Source: Diplocarpon mali
Lineage: Eukaryota; Ascomycota; Leotiomycetes; Helotiales; Drepanopezizaceae
DNA: 52,776 bases
NCBI GenBank assembly: GCA_024741835.1
Contig: JAENRP010000309.1
Coordinates: 1 to 52,776 of the forward strand
Direction: 5' to 3'
Shown: piece after piece, positions 32,662 to 44,112 of the stretch
How positions within the stretch are numbered: the first letter of the stretch is position 1
Layout: the number at the start of each line of letters is the position of its first letter
Made by a program: the position numbers and the translations under genes
Notes under the pieces: model-generated
The model's input: only the letters and a program-made list of their open reading frames with translations
The model's database searches: none
Told to the model about the DNA's origin: nothing

Positions 32662-35350
32662 CACCTATAGGCCAGGCCCAGGAGTTAGAAAAAGAAACTA
32701 GCAAAACAAATAAATAAGCTATAGAATCGCAAAAAACAATCAAAATAGAACCAACCTAGGCGTCAGTTTTCCTTAGTTCTCTTTAGAGGATAGGGAGAAC
32801 TATCACTAGATAATACTCTCTTTATAGAGCGCCTACTTCTTCTTAATAGCTCGCTATTAGTATTAGAGGAACTAGGTCTTAGTGTGATAGGCGTCTCTAT
32901 ACTTCTTACTAATACTAGTATAGTATAACGACTTCTGCCGATAGGGAGAGAAACTTGTATTATAGCATTATTATTATCTTCGTCTTCATTATTATTATCG
33001 TCCTCCAGAGATTCGTCAGCGGCCGAGGGAGGGGCGACGGGTAACTTAATAGATAACACTTCCTTCTCTTTGCCCTTGGTCAAATTAAGTTATAGGCCAG
33101 GCCCAGGGGTTATATTAGGGGTTATAGCATAGGGTTTCTTAGTACTATACTTCTCAAGAAGTATTGTCTTATTAATTATATTATCAGCTTCAATATCGTC
33201 ATTGTTGCCTTTTGTCTTAGTCTACGATTTGTCTCTATATAGCTATAATTCCAATTGTTAAATCATCTTCTATATATTCGAAAAATCTTCAAAGAGTTCT
33301 TGCTTATATCTCTTTAGATATATTGCCAATTACGTTACATCTTTGGAAAATAATTCCTTTACTATTATCACTACTAATAGGTTATTCTACGATCTTCTAC
33401 CTATAAGGGCCTTTGATAATAGACTACCTTTTGTTATACTAAGGGTTGTATAGAACTTTGCAAAAGATTCTCCTGCTACGCCTTATCTTACTATACTTAA
33501 TCTCTTTATATTAAGTAAGTTGATAAGAAAATCTTCTAGGTTAGTGCCATTCTTAAGTGAATTATTGCTAACAACTTCCGTATAGTTATTACTAATAGTA
33601 AGAAAACCTCCTTTTCCAGGCTCTCTATCGGAGTCTAAGTCTACGAAAGTACCTTGTCTTATAAATACAAAGAATAGAGCAGTCTTATTAAAAATATACT
33701 TATCTAATAATGTTCTATCCTTAGTATTTAGTTTTTTCCGCTATACTACGCTTTATATTAGATAAAGTGAGATCTATTAAGCATTCTTAAGGCGGTAGGG
33801 TATAAGACTCGATAATTCATATGACTTTTCCCAAATTGCAAATTCTCTAATAGATTGTTTTACCGTAGGAATCATATAATAGTCAATAGTTCTATTATTA
33901 AAGGAGCTGACCTGCGAGCCAGGCCTAGGAGTCAATTTCACGAACCTAGTATTAGCATCAATTTTAATAGTAATAATTCTCAAATAGTAGTTAATCCTTA
34001 TAAACTATATAGGCTTAGGATAAGCTACCAGCTTATATAAAGAATTATAGTAGGTTAGCAGAGTACTAAGATACAATTTATAATACATCTTTAATATCTA
34101 TTATATTAAGCTATAAGTTATATTATAAAGGAAAGCAGAAGGTAGCGATGATTTCTTATCTAAGGTACGGAAATGGTATCTATATATTTCTACCTCTTCT
34201 TATACCAAAGTCACAAACGAACTCTTCTTGCGAATACTATAGCCTTATATACGCACTATACTTAAGAATGCGCAACTAAACAGTTTGGGCATATTTAAAA
34301 AGCCTTTACTACAAAGTGATATAAAGTTGTTTAAGGTCAGTATAGACTTATACTAGGCGGGGGTCTAGGCGATATTATAGAATAATTTTAAAGCTTTAAG
34401 CGCTACTTTAAACTTAGCGAATCCTAATAATATATCTTTTTTAACCTGGCTTGCTATTCTATTGCTAGTAGCTACAATTGCATGATTCCTTAAGTATAGT
34501 AAAAACAACTTTAAGTTAAGAGCAGTATAAAATTTATAAATATTAGACGATATATCTTTATTATTAAGGCCTATTATCGCCAGCCTATAGTACTACGCGT
34601 ATTATCGTTTATAGAAGGCGCAGAATTTATTAAAATTAAAGTCCTTGAACATTCCTATTACAAATTTAAAGAGTCTTATTTTCATTTCTAATATTATTAT
34701 AATCTTGAATCTATTGCTATACTATAGTATTATCTTAATATTAAAGGGAACTTAATAGCATTTTATAAAGACGATAGTCGTACTATCTTCTAACTTTTCT
34801 TTAAGAATATAGTAGTCACTATTCAATTTCTTATAGTTGATAAAGAACTATATGATATTATCTATAGAGAATTTATCTTAGTGCAGTTTTATAATTTATT
34901 TAATAGCTCTTGCTATTCCTTCTTATGCTAATAAAACTTCTCCTTAACCTTCCTTTCTCAAACGCTTTATTATCAACTTATAGAATTTAAGAATAAACTT
35001 TTGCAAATCCTTAGAGAAGGATTAAACGATATTAGAGATATCTTTCTTAATATTATTAAAAATTTTCAATATATTAGTAATAGCGCTATTCTCTTCCTCT
35101 AGTAAATCTTCTTCCGAGTCTATATCATTACATATATTAACCTATAGGCTAGGCCTGCGAGTTAACTTCTTTGCTACTAGTATTTAAGGTGTTTTAGGTA
35201 TTTCTAAAGATAGTGATTTAAATATATCTAAGTCTAAAGCTTTAGAGTTATAATAGTTAGCAGTTTACGTTTCCGGTGTTATAGGTACCTTATGCTTAAG
35301 GACTTCTCTATTATATGCTAATTCTACTCGTAGGCCGGGCCTACGAGTCA
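32662..35350. repeat. Five palindromic motifs within and just after U1
   Basis: Copies at about 32662-32686, 33088-33112, 33908-33933, 35138-35165 and 35324-35349. The last has perfectly complementary arms, ACTCGTAGGCC and GGCCTACGAGT, around one central base, so it is the best-preserved example in the window. Inside U1 each reads in frame as LTRRPGLRV, LTRRPSL-V, LTPRPGS-V or ITPGPGL-L; the 32662 copy lies beyond the U1 stop. Confidence 0.85.
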
Positions 35351-36290
35351 AATTTTCCTTATCAGTTAGTTCTGCTAAGGGTAGTAGCATTTTCTAAGTA
35401 GTAGGAACTACAAATTCCTATCTCTCCGTTTTATTATTAAAATAATTTATAATATACTTAGCAAGATAGATCATCTTTTCTTTTACAATAAGTAGACTAT
35501 ATTATAACTATTATAAGCTAAGGGTATTTAAAATTGTCTAGTTAGGAAGGGCTAGACTATTATACCACGTAGGATCGTCTTTTATAGTCTGAATAATAGC
35601 GTATATAATAGTGCTCAAGAACCTAACAAATTTTCTACCTCTTATATTATTGCCTTAGAGTTTCTTTATGCCTTTTTAAATAGTAAAATGATTTAATACC
35701 TATATAGCCTTTGCTACTAGTTGGTATATTTTAAAAATTTTGCCTAGTCCTCGCAAGGCGTTATTAGCTATAATATCGGTTATAAAGTGGGTTTAGAAAA
35801 GGGTGCTACAAGTGCTACTTATAAACTATAGCAATCTTTTTATACCCTTATTCTTTTTATCTCAGTTTCTCCAAAACAAATCCACTAATATAAAGTAACC
35901 TTAATACTCTTATAAAAACTTTTTATAATTAATTCCTTTGACCTTAAGCTCTCCCTTAAGAAAATCATCGAAGCCTAGGAACCCCTCCTTAATAGTAGAT
36001 ATTCTATAGTTAAGTATATTAATAAAAGAATTTAGGAATACTTATTATTCTATCTCGCTTAACATTCTATAAGTGCTTACAATATCTTTCAATAACCAAA
36101 GAGTCTTACTATCTTATAAGAATCTACCTTCTAATATTAGTTTATTATTAGATATTGCTAAAGACTTGCTGCCTAAGGCAACAAGTGATATATTCTTCTT
36201 AAGTGTGACCTTTTTACCTATGCTAAGGGGGGCTATAATAAATTATTTGATAAAAGTGATAGGGTTCCTTGCTAAAGAATAAATCTTTAG
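32763..36290 (-). pseudogene. U1: large unrecognised protein, RIP-decayed, ~1,175 codons
   Basis: One frame can be followed from about 36290 down to the terminal TAG at 32763 if internal TAA/TAG are read as former Gln. The product would be about 1,175 residues, mostly helical, Lys/Leu/Ile-rich, with an acidic/Asn/Ser/Arg-rich C-terminal tail (codons from 33083 on: SLEDDNNNEDEDNNN and SRRSIKRVLSS). I see no RT, integrase, transposase, helicase or kinase motif. A conserved block EVEIYxYxF..PSxFLYNI (about 34200-34110) recurs in U2. Short palindromic motifs lie in frame at 33088, 33908, 35138 and 35324. The start codon is not visible. Alternatives: a host gene family, or cargo or core gene of a large mobile element. 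Confidence 0.6.
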
Positions 36291-36722
36291 AAAGAATTTA
36301 TCGAGACTAGAAGCTTAGATTAGAAAAGATTAATAATAGAAAGATAATACTAGTAGTGTTATTAATGCTAGTGCTAGGTCTTGGTAAGGTTATAGAAAAG
36401 GTAAAAAAAGTAAAATCGTAGTACAAGGAGAGGTTTATTTATAAAGATAGGAATCGCATTAGCACGTAAAGAAAAAGTAGGTATAAAGAGGCCGAAAGTA
36501 GGAATAAAAGTAGGGTATAATATATATAAGGACCTATAATTAGTAAATGACAATTATTAAAGGTAAGGATGACATTTTAAAGGTAAGTATTAGAAAGTTG
36601 CATATAAAGGAAATAATTAAGGGATAGATTATATAAAGAACAAAGTAAAGTAAAGAATATATATAGAATAGAATAATGAATAGAGAATAAAGAGGTACTA
36701 GTATATAGAAAGTAGATAATCC
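36291..36722. other. Spacer between U2 and U1
   Basis: About 430 bases, AT-rich and purine-biased on the plus strand, separating the U2 stop (36723) from the beginning of the U1 frame. No ORF over 60 codons and no motif copy. A TATATATAAGG-like box near 36526 could be promoter-like, but I cannot support it. The U1 N-terminus may extend into this stretch. Confidence 0.4.
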
Positions 36723-37492
36723 TTAAAAAAGATTCAACTCGAATTCGTAAGTTCTTTAAATGGTCTTTTTTAACTATAATAGGCTAGATTCTCTAGATTG
36801 CTCAACTCAATTGTCAGTTCTATTATCACTTCGGAGTCTTCTTCTCTTGCATTAGTTCTCACCTTTCAGCGATTTCTCTAATTCGGGTATCTCTACTAAA
36901 GGAACCTCTATTTATACCTCTAGGTTTAGTGGCCGAAGTTTATCCGAACCATCTTATAGGCTAAAGCTAGCCGAGTCCAACTTCACTTACGGGCCGGGCT
37001 CGCGAGTCAGTCTTAGCGTTTCTAAGCTTAAGGGTAAAAATAGGAGATTGGTTCCTAAATCAAGGTCTAATACTATGCTAATATCTCAGTTCATTTCTTT
37101 TCCGAATTTTCTTATAATAAGGCCTTTATCAATTAGTACATTAGGCTCTCAGATAGCATTTACTTTATTATATTATCCCTAAGACTTAAGTCTATAAAAA
37201 AGCAACTTAGTATTTATAACATTCGTCTAAGCCTTAATAAGGGCGTTAAAGAGTTTTTAATTATATTTTGCAAGGTGGATTTTCAATTTGTCCTTATTAA
37301 GAAGGAATAACTTTTATACTTCGATTATAATAAAAGGATCTATTTAAGAGCGCTAATTAATAATAGCTTTAAAGAGGCTGCCGTAGTTCTTAAAATGAAA
37401 AGCTGCCTTAAAAGGTATAGTAGTTCTACTTATATTAATCCATTAAGGCACTAGAGGTTACTTTAGAATAGAGATTGAAAAGATAAGATCAG
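36723..37492 (-). pseudogene. U2, C-terminal part: paralogue of U1
   Basis: Minus-strand frame ending at TAA (36723-36725) with TAA/TAG at former Gln codons. It encodes a stretch (IPFKAAFHFKNYGSLFKAII, then FIIIEV..LFLLNKDKLKIHLAKYN) that aligns with the U1 region FAKFYTTLSITKGSLLSKALI..VVIIVKELFSKDV near 33480-33340. A palindromic motif at about 36985-37008 reads LTREPGP-V in frame. It is followed by an Arg/Glu-rich tail. The upstream part lies beyond gypsy G2 at 51008-52587; G2 inserted at ATCAG. Confidence 0.6.
36985..37008. repeat. Palindromic motif in U2 C-terminal part
   Basis: Arms ACTTACGGGCC and GGCTCGCGAGT; in frame in U2, at a position not matched by a motif in U1. Confidence 0.8.
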
Positions 37493-37657
37493 TGTCACGA
37501 CTTGCTCTCGAGCGTACAGAAGGCGAGAATCGAATAACGCTGACTGTATTACCTCAAGAGGTACGCTATATAATTGAGAAGAAAAGATGAAGAAGAAGAG
37601 AGAGTCCCTAGTAAAGCTCCTCCAGAATAAGTACAAGTGCTTCGCTAGCGTGCATAT
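37493..37657 (-). repeat. 3' LTR of G2, distal part
   Basis: 165 bp from TGTCACGACTTGC to GCATAT. It was cut at CATAT by G3, and the remaining 95 bp are at 44018-44112. Together they give 260 bp, equal to the 5' LTR. Confidence 0.92.
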
Positions 37658-37949
37658 TGTGACGGATTGTCACTATGTGTAGGTTATACCCCGGTTCGTA
37701 CCCAGTTCGGCTACGGCTTGGCGCAATCTCGGTATAGGTCACGAACCGGGTTACCCCCGGTTGGCATCCGGTTCGGCTCCCCCTAAGCAGATGACCCTCT
37801 TTTCTTCATATATATATTCTATGCCCTTCCACTCCTTTAGGGCTCAGTAGTTATTGATTCTAAGTTATTACTAAGACGTTCTATTAGCATTACTATATGA
37901 TTCGTATACGTATCAGTGCCGAGCAAAGGTTATACTCCCAGTTGTCACA
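37658..37949 (+). repeat. 5' LTR of gypsy G3
   Basis: 292 bp, TGTGACGGATTGTCAC at the start and GTTGTCACA at the end, so the terminal inverted repeat extends to TGTGAC/GTCACA. The following TATTAATAACTC is in primer-site position, but I cannot assign a tRNA. Confidence 0.95.
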
Positions 37950-38029
37950 TTATTAATAACTCTTTCGCTTTGCTAGAGATAGCATTATAATATCTATTTA
38001 TATCATTCCCAGTAGTCGACCGAAACCCT

Positions 38030-39545
38030 AATAAGTACGATAATATACCAGAAGACCTATACCAAGCTCCTACTATAAGCTTGAAGAATAGTTCCCCCTA
38101 TCACTCGGTCTTCAAAGACCCCTCGCTCTCCCCCCCAGGGAGGTGCCAGTATTACCCCTAGTACCTTTCCTGCTAACTCCCCACCGGCCGACGACAACGG
38201 CCCTAAAGTCACTATATCACAAGCCGAACTAGATTCCCTACAGGTACGACTCACGTCTATATCGGAAGAACGTGATAGGCATAACCGTAAGCTGAATTCT
38301 ATACACTAACAGTTGATCGATCGAGAAAGAGATCTAGATGACCTTCGAAGCGCCTTCAAAGGCATCCTAAGATCAATTGAGAAAACACCTACACCTGAAC
38401 TCCGAAACACCTCCGGTTCACCTACGCGTTCCCAACGCTCTATAGACTTCGACTTACCTCCTTCTGTTTCCTTTGCCGCGCGCAGTAAGCGACGCAACAA
38501 TTAAGACGATCCTTCTTCTGCTTCCCCCGACCGATATACTACTAGTTCGCCTCTAGCTTAGCAGCCAAACCTCCCCTGCATCTATAACGTACCAAACCTC
38601 ACTTAGAAACTGTCCAATGGCCGTAATTACCGCGCTAAACACTAAGAGGCCCGCGTACTTGACAATTTAGAGCTTTACCACCCCTACTTCCGTAGGGAAC
38701 GGGCCCGGCTTAACTACGTTTTAGATCAGACTAAGGGTATAGCTAAGGACTAGCTGACCCCTCGGGTACTCAATAGGGACGCCCGAATCACCGCCGAAAC
38801 CCTAGTAAGTCAACTTGCTAAGTTCTTAGCTAACCCAGCAGAACGCGAAGAAGCCGAGATCGAGTTTACTGCCCTTTGTATAGAGGCCAACGAGTCTTTT
38901 TAGGAATTCTACCTTGAGTTCTCTCGACTAACCGCTACAGCGGAGATCGACGATGGCGGTCGACTTCGTAGCGCCCTTAGGGAGAAAATCCCGAAACGCC
39001 TCTGAACCCCCCTTATACAAAAGTGGCATAAGACTAGGACGTTAGACGAGTAGGTTACCGCCATCTAACGAGAAGACGCCGGATAGCGCGCTAAAAGGAC
39101 GCTATATAGTCAGATACAATACAGAGACAAATCGGGTACTAAGGCTAAGCCTAATCTCAGTAAGCCTGCCTAATAAGGAGATAATGACAAATCAAATCCC
39201 TCGCTAAGAAACTTTTCCGAAACGTATCCGAACCGACCCCGGCACAGCACCCCTGCCCCCGGCTTCGCCAAGTCCGGAACTCCCTCTTTTCCTCCGCGCC
39301 GGACCAACACCCCTGGCGCTCCCCCTCCAACTGATCGAAAAAATCAGTTTGACAAACGGCCGAAATCCCCCTCCGTTACTCCTAGGTATTATAGCTCTCG
39401 CGTCAACGAGCTAGAGTATAATGGCCAAGGATAGAGTAGCGATAAAGAGGAGGACCCTGAGGCCGAACAAGACAATGGTGGCGCTCCCCTTCCCCCCCCG
39501 ACTCCTAGGGGAAACGCCCCCGCCTAAGTAAAGCCTCCTTCTTAG
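38030..39545 (+). pseudogene. gag: gag of gypsy G3
   Basis: Structural protein of G3. A clearly coiled-coil N-terminal half (ISEERDRHNRKLNSIHQQL-like heptads about 38250-38380, with one in-frame stop at a former Gln) is followed by a Ser/Pro segment. A capsid region (about 38600-39010) contains LELYHPYFRRERARLNYVLD, TLVSQLAKFL and ESFEFYLEFSRL-type signatures. A basic Pro/Ser-rich C-terminus follows (39200-39530). No zinc knuckle seen. The start codon is not clear; the frame is readable from about 38140 and the leader is short (37950 to about 38130). The ORF on the opposite strand at 38306-38500 is a shadow. Confidence 0.75.
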
Positions 39546-42500
39546 GCGTACTTTATAATATGCGATACCTCGATTTGAGAAACCTCCTCGGTAGCGATTC
39601 GATAACAAAACGGATCCTACTTTTAAAAAATGGTATTTCTTATAAGGTATTGGCATTGATCGATACAGGCGCTAATAGGTATACTTTGATTGATTCGGCG
39701 TTACTCAAATCTTTATCTTCTTTCCTTAAACTATTAATTCGCATACTCCTTATACCCTTCCTAATTAAAGGATATAACAGTTCTTAGGGTAGTACTATTA
39801 CTTATTATATACTGCTTAATCTATATATCAACTAGCGAATTCAATCTTTTACTCCCTTTCTTATTACTAACCTCGGCAACTATAGAGTGATTTTAAGAAG
39901 AGCATGGCTTAAGGAGTATAAAGTTTCTATTAATTGTGCTTCTCGCAAGCTGACCTAGCCCGATTCCTATCCCCCTACCGTCTCTTTCGCAAGGAATATC
40001 GAAATCACCAATACTAAATGGCAAAACTTAGATCGATACCACTAGCGAAATGCAACTCAATGCGATACAGTACTAGAACGGTCCCTTTCCGAGTATGAAG
40101 CTCAACGCTAGGAAACCCTCTCCTAACTCCCTCCTAAATCACCTCCTATTCCGATCAAACACTCTTTTACCGATTCCACCCCGACTCCACCTCGAGTCAA
40201 GGGTGTCACCTTTTCCAAGGACCACTCTTGCAATATATTGATCATAAAGCGAGAGCTCAATGCGACTAAGCCTAACTCGGCTCCCTTCCTTGTTTCGACC
40301 CTGAAACGCACCTACAATCAGATAGCAAAGTGCAAAATTCCCCTTTCTTCTTTAAATATATGCGCAATTTCAGCCTATGCTTTTCGTATAATAGCTAAGA
40401 ATCAGCGAGGCGCAGAGCTCTTTAGTACCTTGTTTTATAAAATTGATCGATTGATTTAAGATAACTAAGAATATTAGGCCTAATAATGCGAAACCGATTC
40501 CCTCCTAAACCGATACTATAATAGAGAAGTTTCAATAGCTATTCTGACTGCCTCCCTTAAACCAACTGAAAAACCGATTCCAGCCACTTACAAAGAGTAC
40601 CGCTATGTATTCTCAAAAGCCGCTTCTAATGCGTTGCCGCCCTATTGACCCTATAATCACAAAATCGAGCTCACAGCCGAAGGTGCCCAGAAGGCCCTCC
40701 GATACTCCCCCCTATATAAGATGTCTATACCTAAGCTGGAAATAGTAAAGGCGTACCTTATTAACAACCTTAATAAAGGATTTATCAAGGCCTCCTCTGC
40801 CCCCTACGCTGCGCCGGTACTATTTGTGAAAAAGGCCGATGGCTCCCTTTGATTCTGTATTAACTACCGTATGCTTAATAACCTCACTTGTAAAGATCGA
40901 TACCCCTTACCCCTAATCGACAAGACCCTAGCTCGATTAGCCGGCGCCTAGATTTTTACAAAGCTCGATATATAGCAGGCTTTCCATCGAATCTGAATGG
41001 ACCCCGAATCTGAAGAGCTTACCACTTTCAGAACTCGGTACAGCGCGTACAAGTGCAAGGTGCTCCCTTTTAGCCTTACTAACGGCCCCGCTACCTATCA
41101 GAAGTATATGAACGATATCCTTTTCAATTACCTTAATGATTTTTATATAGCCTACTTAGACAACATCCTTATTTACTCCACCAACCGACTCAACTACAAA
41201 TCGCATATAAAACGGGTTCTTTAGCGATTATTGGATGCAGGACTGCAGGCCGACCTAAAGAAGTATAAGTTTAATATCACAGAAACTAAGTACCTTGGCT
41301 TTATAATCACTACCGAAGGCGTTCGGGTTAACCTTAATAAGGTAGCAGTAGTAGAGAATTGGACCTACCCCTCTACTATAAAGGGTATTTAGTCATTCCT
41401 TGGTTTTTGCAACTTTTATCATCATTTTATTTAAGACTATGGTCTTATTGCCGCCCCCTTAGTGCACCTTACTAAGAATAACGTTCCTTTCCGATTTACC
41501 CCCGAATGCAAGCAGAGCTTCCTATAACTGCAAGAAGCTCTTACGCATGCCCTAATCCTCTAGCACTATAGGCAAGACCTCCCTTGTATACTGGAAACCG
41601 ATGCCTCCGACGGTATAGTCGCTTCTATATTATCGCAGCAACACAGGTCCGAATGGCTCCCGGTTGCCTACTATAGCAAGACTATAGTACCGGCCGAGCT
41701 GAACTACGCCGTATACGATAAGGAGATGCTGGCCATTATTCGATCATTTGGCCATTTCAGAGCCGAGCTCGCGGGAGCACCCCACCGAATCGTAGTGTAT
41801 ACGGACTATAAAGCACTCAAGTACTTCATAACTATAAAAAACCTCAGTTCTCGACAGGCCCGCTGGGCCGAGCTTCTTTCCGAATACGACTTTACAATTA
41901 CCTACCGACCCGGCTCCGAAAACCCTCTCGCCGACGCCCTGACTCGCTGCGTCGACGAGTTGGAGGATCAGAATATGACAAAACGCAACAACCGCCTTAC
42001 GACGTTATTGCGCCAGGATTAGATTGACCCCCGAATCCTCTCCGAACAGCTTTGTAAACAGACTATAGCAGAGAACCTAGTCTCTATCGAAGAGGTTTCG
42101 GCCTTCTCCCTTGCTTTCCGTATTATCGACCAAGTACTGGCCGCTAATCGATAACATAGGCCTTACCAGGTCTATCGCCAGGCAGCCCTCCGGAATGGGT
42201 CCGATACAGCCCCGACTAAGGCTAACCCTTGGACGATAGAAGGAGATTTGCTTCTCTACTAAGGTAAACTAGTAGTACTAGATGTGGATCACCTCCGTAC
42301 GTTACTTATACAGGAGGTCTATAATCAAATTGCTACCGCGCATCCAAGCGCGTACAAAACCTACCAGCTTCTCTCCTCACAGTACCACTGGCCGAATCTA
42401 CGCCGATACGTCTCCTAGTACTATAAGAACTGCCACACCTGCAGACGAAGCAAAGTCCCCTATGATAAGAAACCTAGTCTTCTTCAACCCCTCCTAGTAC

Positions 42501-43640
42501 CAAGCCGACCTTAGGAGCATATAACTATAGATTATATGAGTTTTAATAAAGATAAGCATAGCTATAACAACGTTCTTGTGATTATCGATCGGTTTAGTAA
42601 GCAGGCAATCTCGATACCCTGCCGAAAGACTACCGATTCACGTTAATTAGCCCAACTCTATATATACTATATATATCGCTACTTTGGTCCCCCTTTAACA
42701 ATCACCTCAGACCAGGGCCCTCAATTCATCTCGAGCTTCTAGAAAGCTTTTACTTCCGTTTTAGGTACGAAACTGACCCTTAGTTCGGCCTACCACCCTT
42801 AAACCAACGGCCAAACCGAAAACTATAATCAGTACCTTACACAACGCCTCCGCCCCTTTATTAGCTACTATTAAGACGATTAGAGCGAATTCTTACCTAT
42901 AATAGATTTCGCCTAGCTAACTCTCCCCTATAACTCCCTCGGTGGCTTATCGCCATTTGAAGTAATGCATAGGTACGCTCCGCATACTAATTAGGACTAG
43001 AAGCTTAATGTACTTGATTCGGAGTCCCCTTCCTAGAAACTTAATCGATAAGACGCCCTTAAGTACTCTGCAAGACATTATAGAGCTTGGACCCTTGCTA
43101 AATCTCATATCCTCAAGGCCTAGGAACATATGCGAAACGCCACTAATACCTCTCGCCGCCTAGCTACTTTCGAAGTCGGCGATCAGGTATACCTAGATAT
43201 GCGTCCCTACCCTATAGATAGGCCTTCTAAAAAGCTCAGCTTCCCTAGAGCTGGCCCGTTTAAGATAGTAGAGAAAGTGTTCGATTTATACCGACTAAAG
43301 CTACCTAACTCTATAAAGGTACATAATGTCTTCCACCTGAGTCGCCTCCGAAGGGACCCTAGTACCCCTCTGGATAGTCAAGTGAATGAACCCCCTCCTG
43401 CTATCAATATTATAAGAGAATAAGAATACAAAGTAGAGACCCTGCTTGCTATACGGAAGCAAGCCGGTACGCTTATATACCGCGCCTCATAGGTTGGCCG
43501 CGATATTGATTTAGAATAATACCCAGCCTCTAATTTTATATATGCGCCTTTCAAGCTTTGCGAATTTCATTAGGAAAATCTAGACCTCCTAGGCCCGCCC
43601 GCAAGGCTTCCTAATTGGATATAGGCCTATACTGATAGTA
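39546..43640 (+). pseudogene. pol: pol of gypsy G3: protease, RT, RNase H, integrase, chromodomain-like tail
   Basis: Protease lies about 39560-39790: ALIDTGANRYTLID at 39650-39695 keeps the catalytic D-T-G-A, in a 75-codon open stretch. RT runs about 40690-41380, with the active box YLDNILIY at 41153-41176 where the second Asp is Asn. RNase H has TDASDGIVASILS at 41597-41635 and YTDYKALKYF near 41800. The integrase H2C2 finger is near 42330-42450 (HPSAYKTYQLL, then CHTCRRSK); its catalytic core has TSDQGPQFISSF near 42710-42745 and NGQTENYNQ near 42805-42830. A chromodomain-like tail near 43425-43620 ends in LGPPARLPNWI. The remaining stops are mostly TAA/TAG with a few TGA. Confidence 0.9.
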
Positions 43641-43706
43641 TAGATGATTATAATAAGATAGGTGACGATAAACCTATGGTTGGACGCTCGAGGACGAGCT
43701 TTTTTC

Positions 43707-43720
43707 AAAAGGGGGGGTGA
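43707..43720 (+). other. Polypurine tract of gypsy G3
   Basis: AAAAGGGGGGGTGA lies immediately before the 3' LTR. The region from 43640 to here is a short untranslated tail with nothing else recognisable. Confidence 0.8.
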
Positions 43721-44012
43721 TATAACGGATTGTCACTATATATAGGTTGTATCCTAGTTTGTACCCGGTTCGGCTACGGCTTGGCGCAATCTCGGTATAG
43801 GTTACGAACTAGGTTACCCCTGGTTGGCATCCGGTTCGGCTCCCCTTAAGCGGGTGACCCTCTTTTCTTTATATATATATTCTATGCCCTTCCACTCCTT
43901 TAAGGCTTAGTAGTTGTTGATTCTAAGTCATTACTAAGACGTTCTATTAGCATTGCTATATGATTCGTATACGTATCGGTGCTAAGCAGAGGTTATACTC
44001 CCAGTCGTCACA
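43721..44012 (+). repeat. 3' LTR of gypsy G3
   Basis: 292 bp, TATAACGGATTG to CGTCACA. The start has decayed from TGTGACGG by two G-to-A changes. It is followed by TATAT, the decayed partner of CATAT. Confidence 0.95.
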
Positions 44013-44017
44013 TATAT

Positions 44018-44112
44018 AATCCAGCCACCTCGCTACCTTAGCGTTAGCGTACACCTGACTTTGATATATAATATAACCGTTTATATAATATGCATATAAT
44101 GCGGCCGTAATA
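44018..44112 (-). repeat. 3' LTR of G2, proximal part
   Basis: 95 bp beginning AATCCAGCC and ending GCGGCCGTAATA on the plus strand. It completes the LTR begun at 37493-37657. The G2 polypurine tract follows at about 44113-44126 (CTACCTCCCCCCTTTG on the plus strand). Confidence 0.92.

Larger units (their letters stand above)
37658..44012 (+). mobile_element. Ty3/gypsy element G3, the least decayed element
   Basis: A 6,355-bp plus-strand element with 292-bp LTRs, inserted in the 3' LTR of G2 with duplication CATAT (37653-37657) / TATAT (44013-44017). It is visibly richer in G+C than its surroundings, and several open stretches of 60-98 codons survive in the true frame. I counted about 28 LTR differences by eye, all transitions. 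The family is different from G1/G2, with another LTR and a coiled-coil gag. It contains no palindromic motif. It is the youngest insertion in this nest. Confidence 0.95.

Noticed and set aside
36073..36282. Plus-strand 69-codon ORF
   Set aside because: It lies opposite the long minus-strand U1 frame, which explains the region better; treated as a shadow.
38306..38504. Two overlapping opposite ORFs of about 63 codons
   Set aside because: The plus-strand one is part of G3 gag (coiled coil); the minus-strand one is a mirror shadow.
43595..43620. CTCCTAGGCCCGCCCGC in G3 as a motif copy
   Set aside because: There is no matching right arm, and it encodes the conserved LGPPARLP end of the integrase tail.
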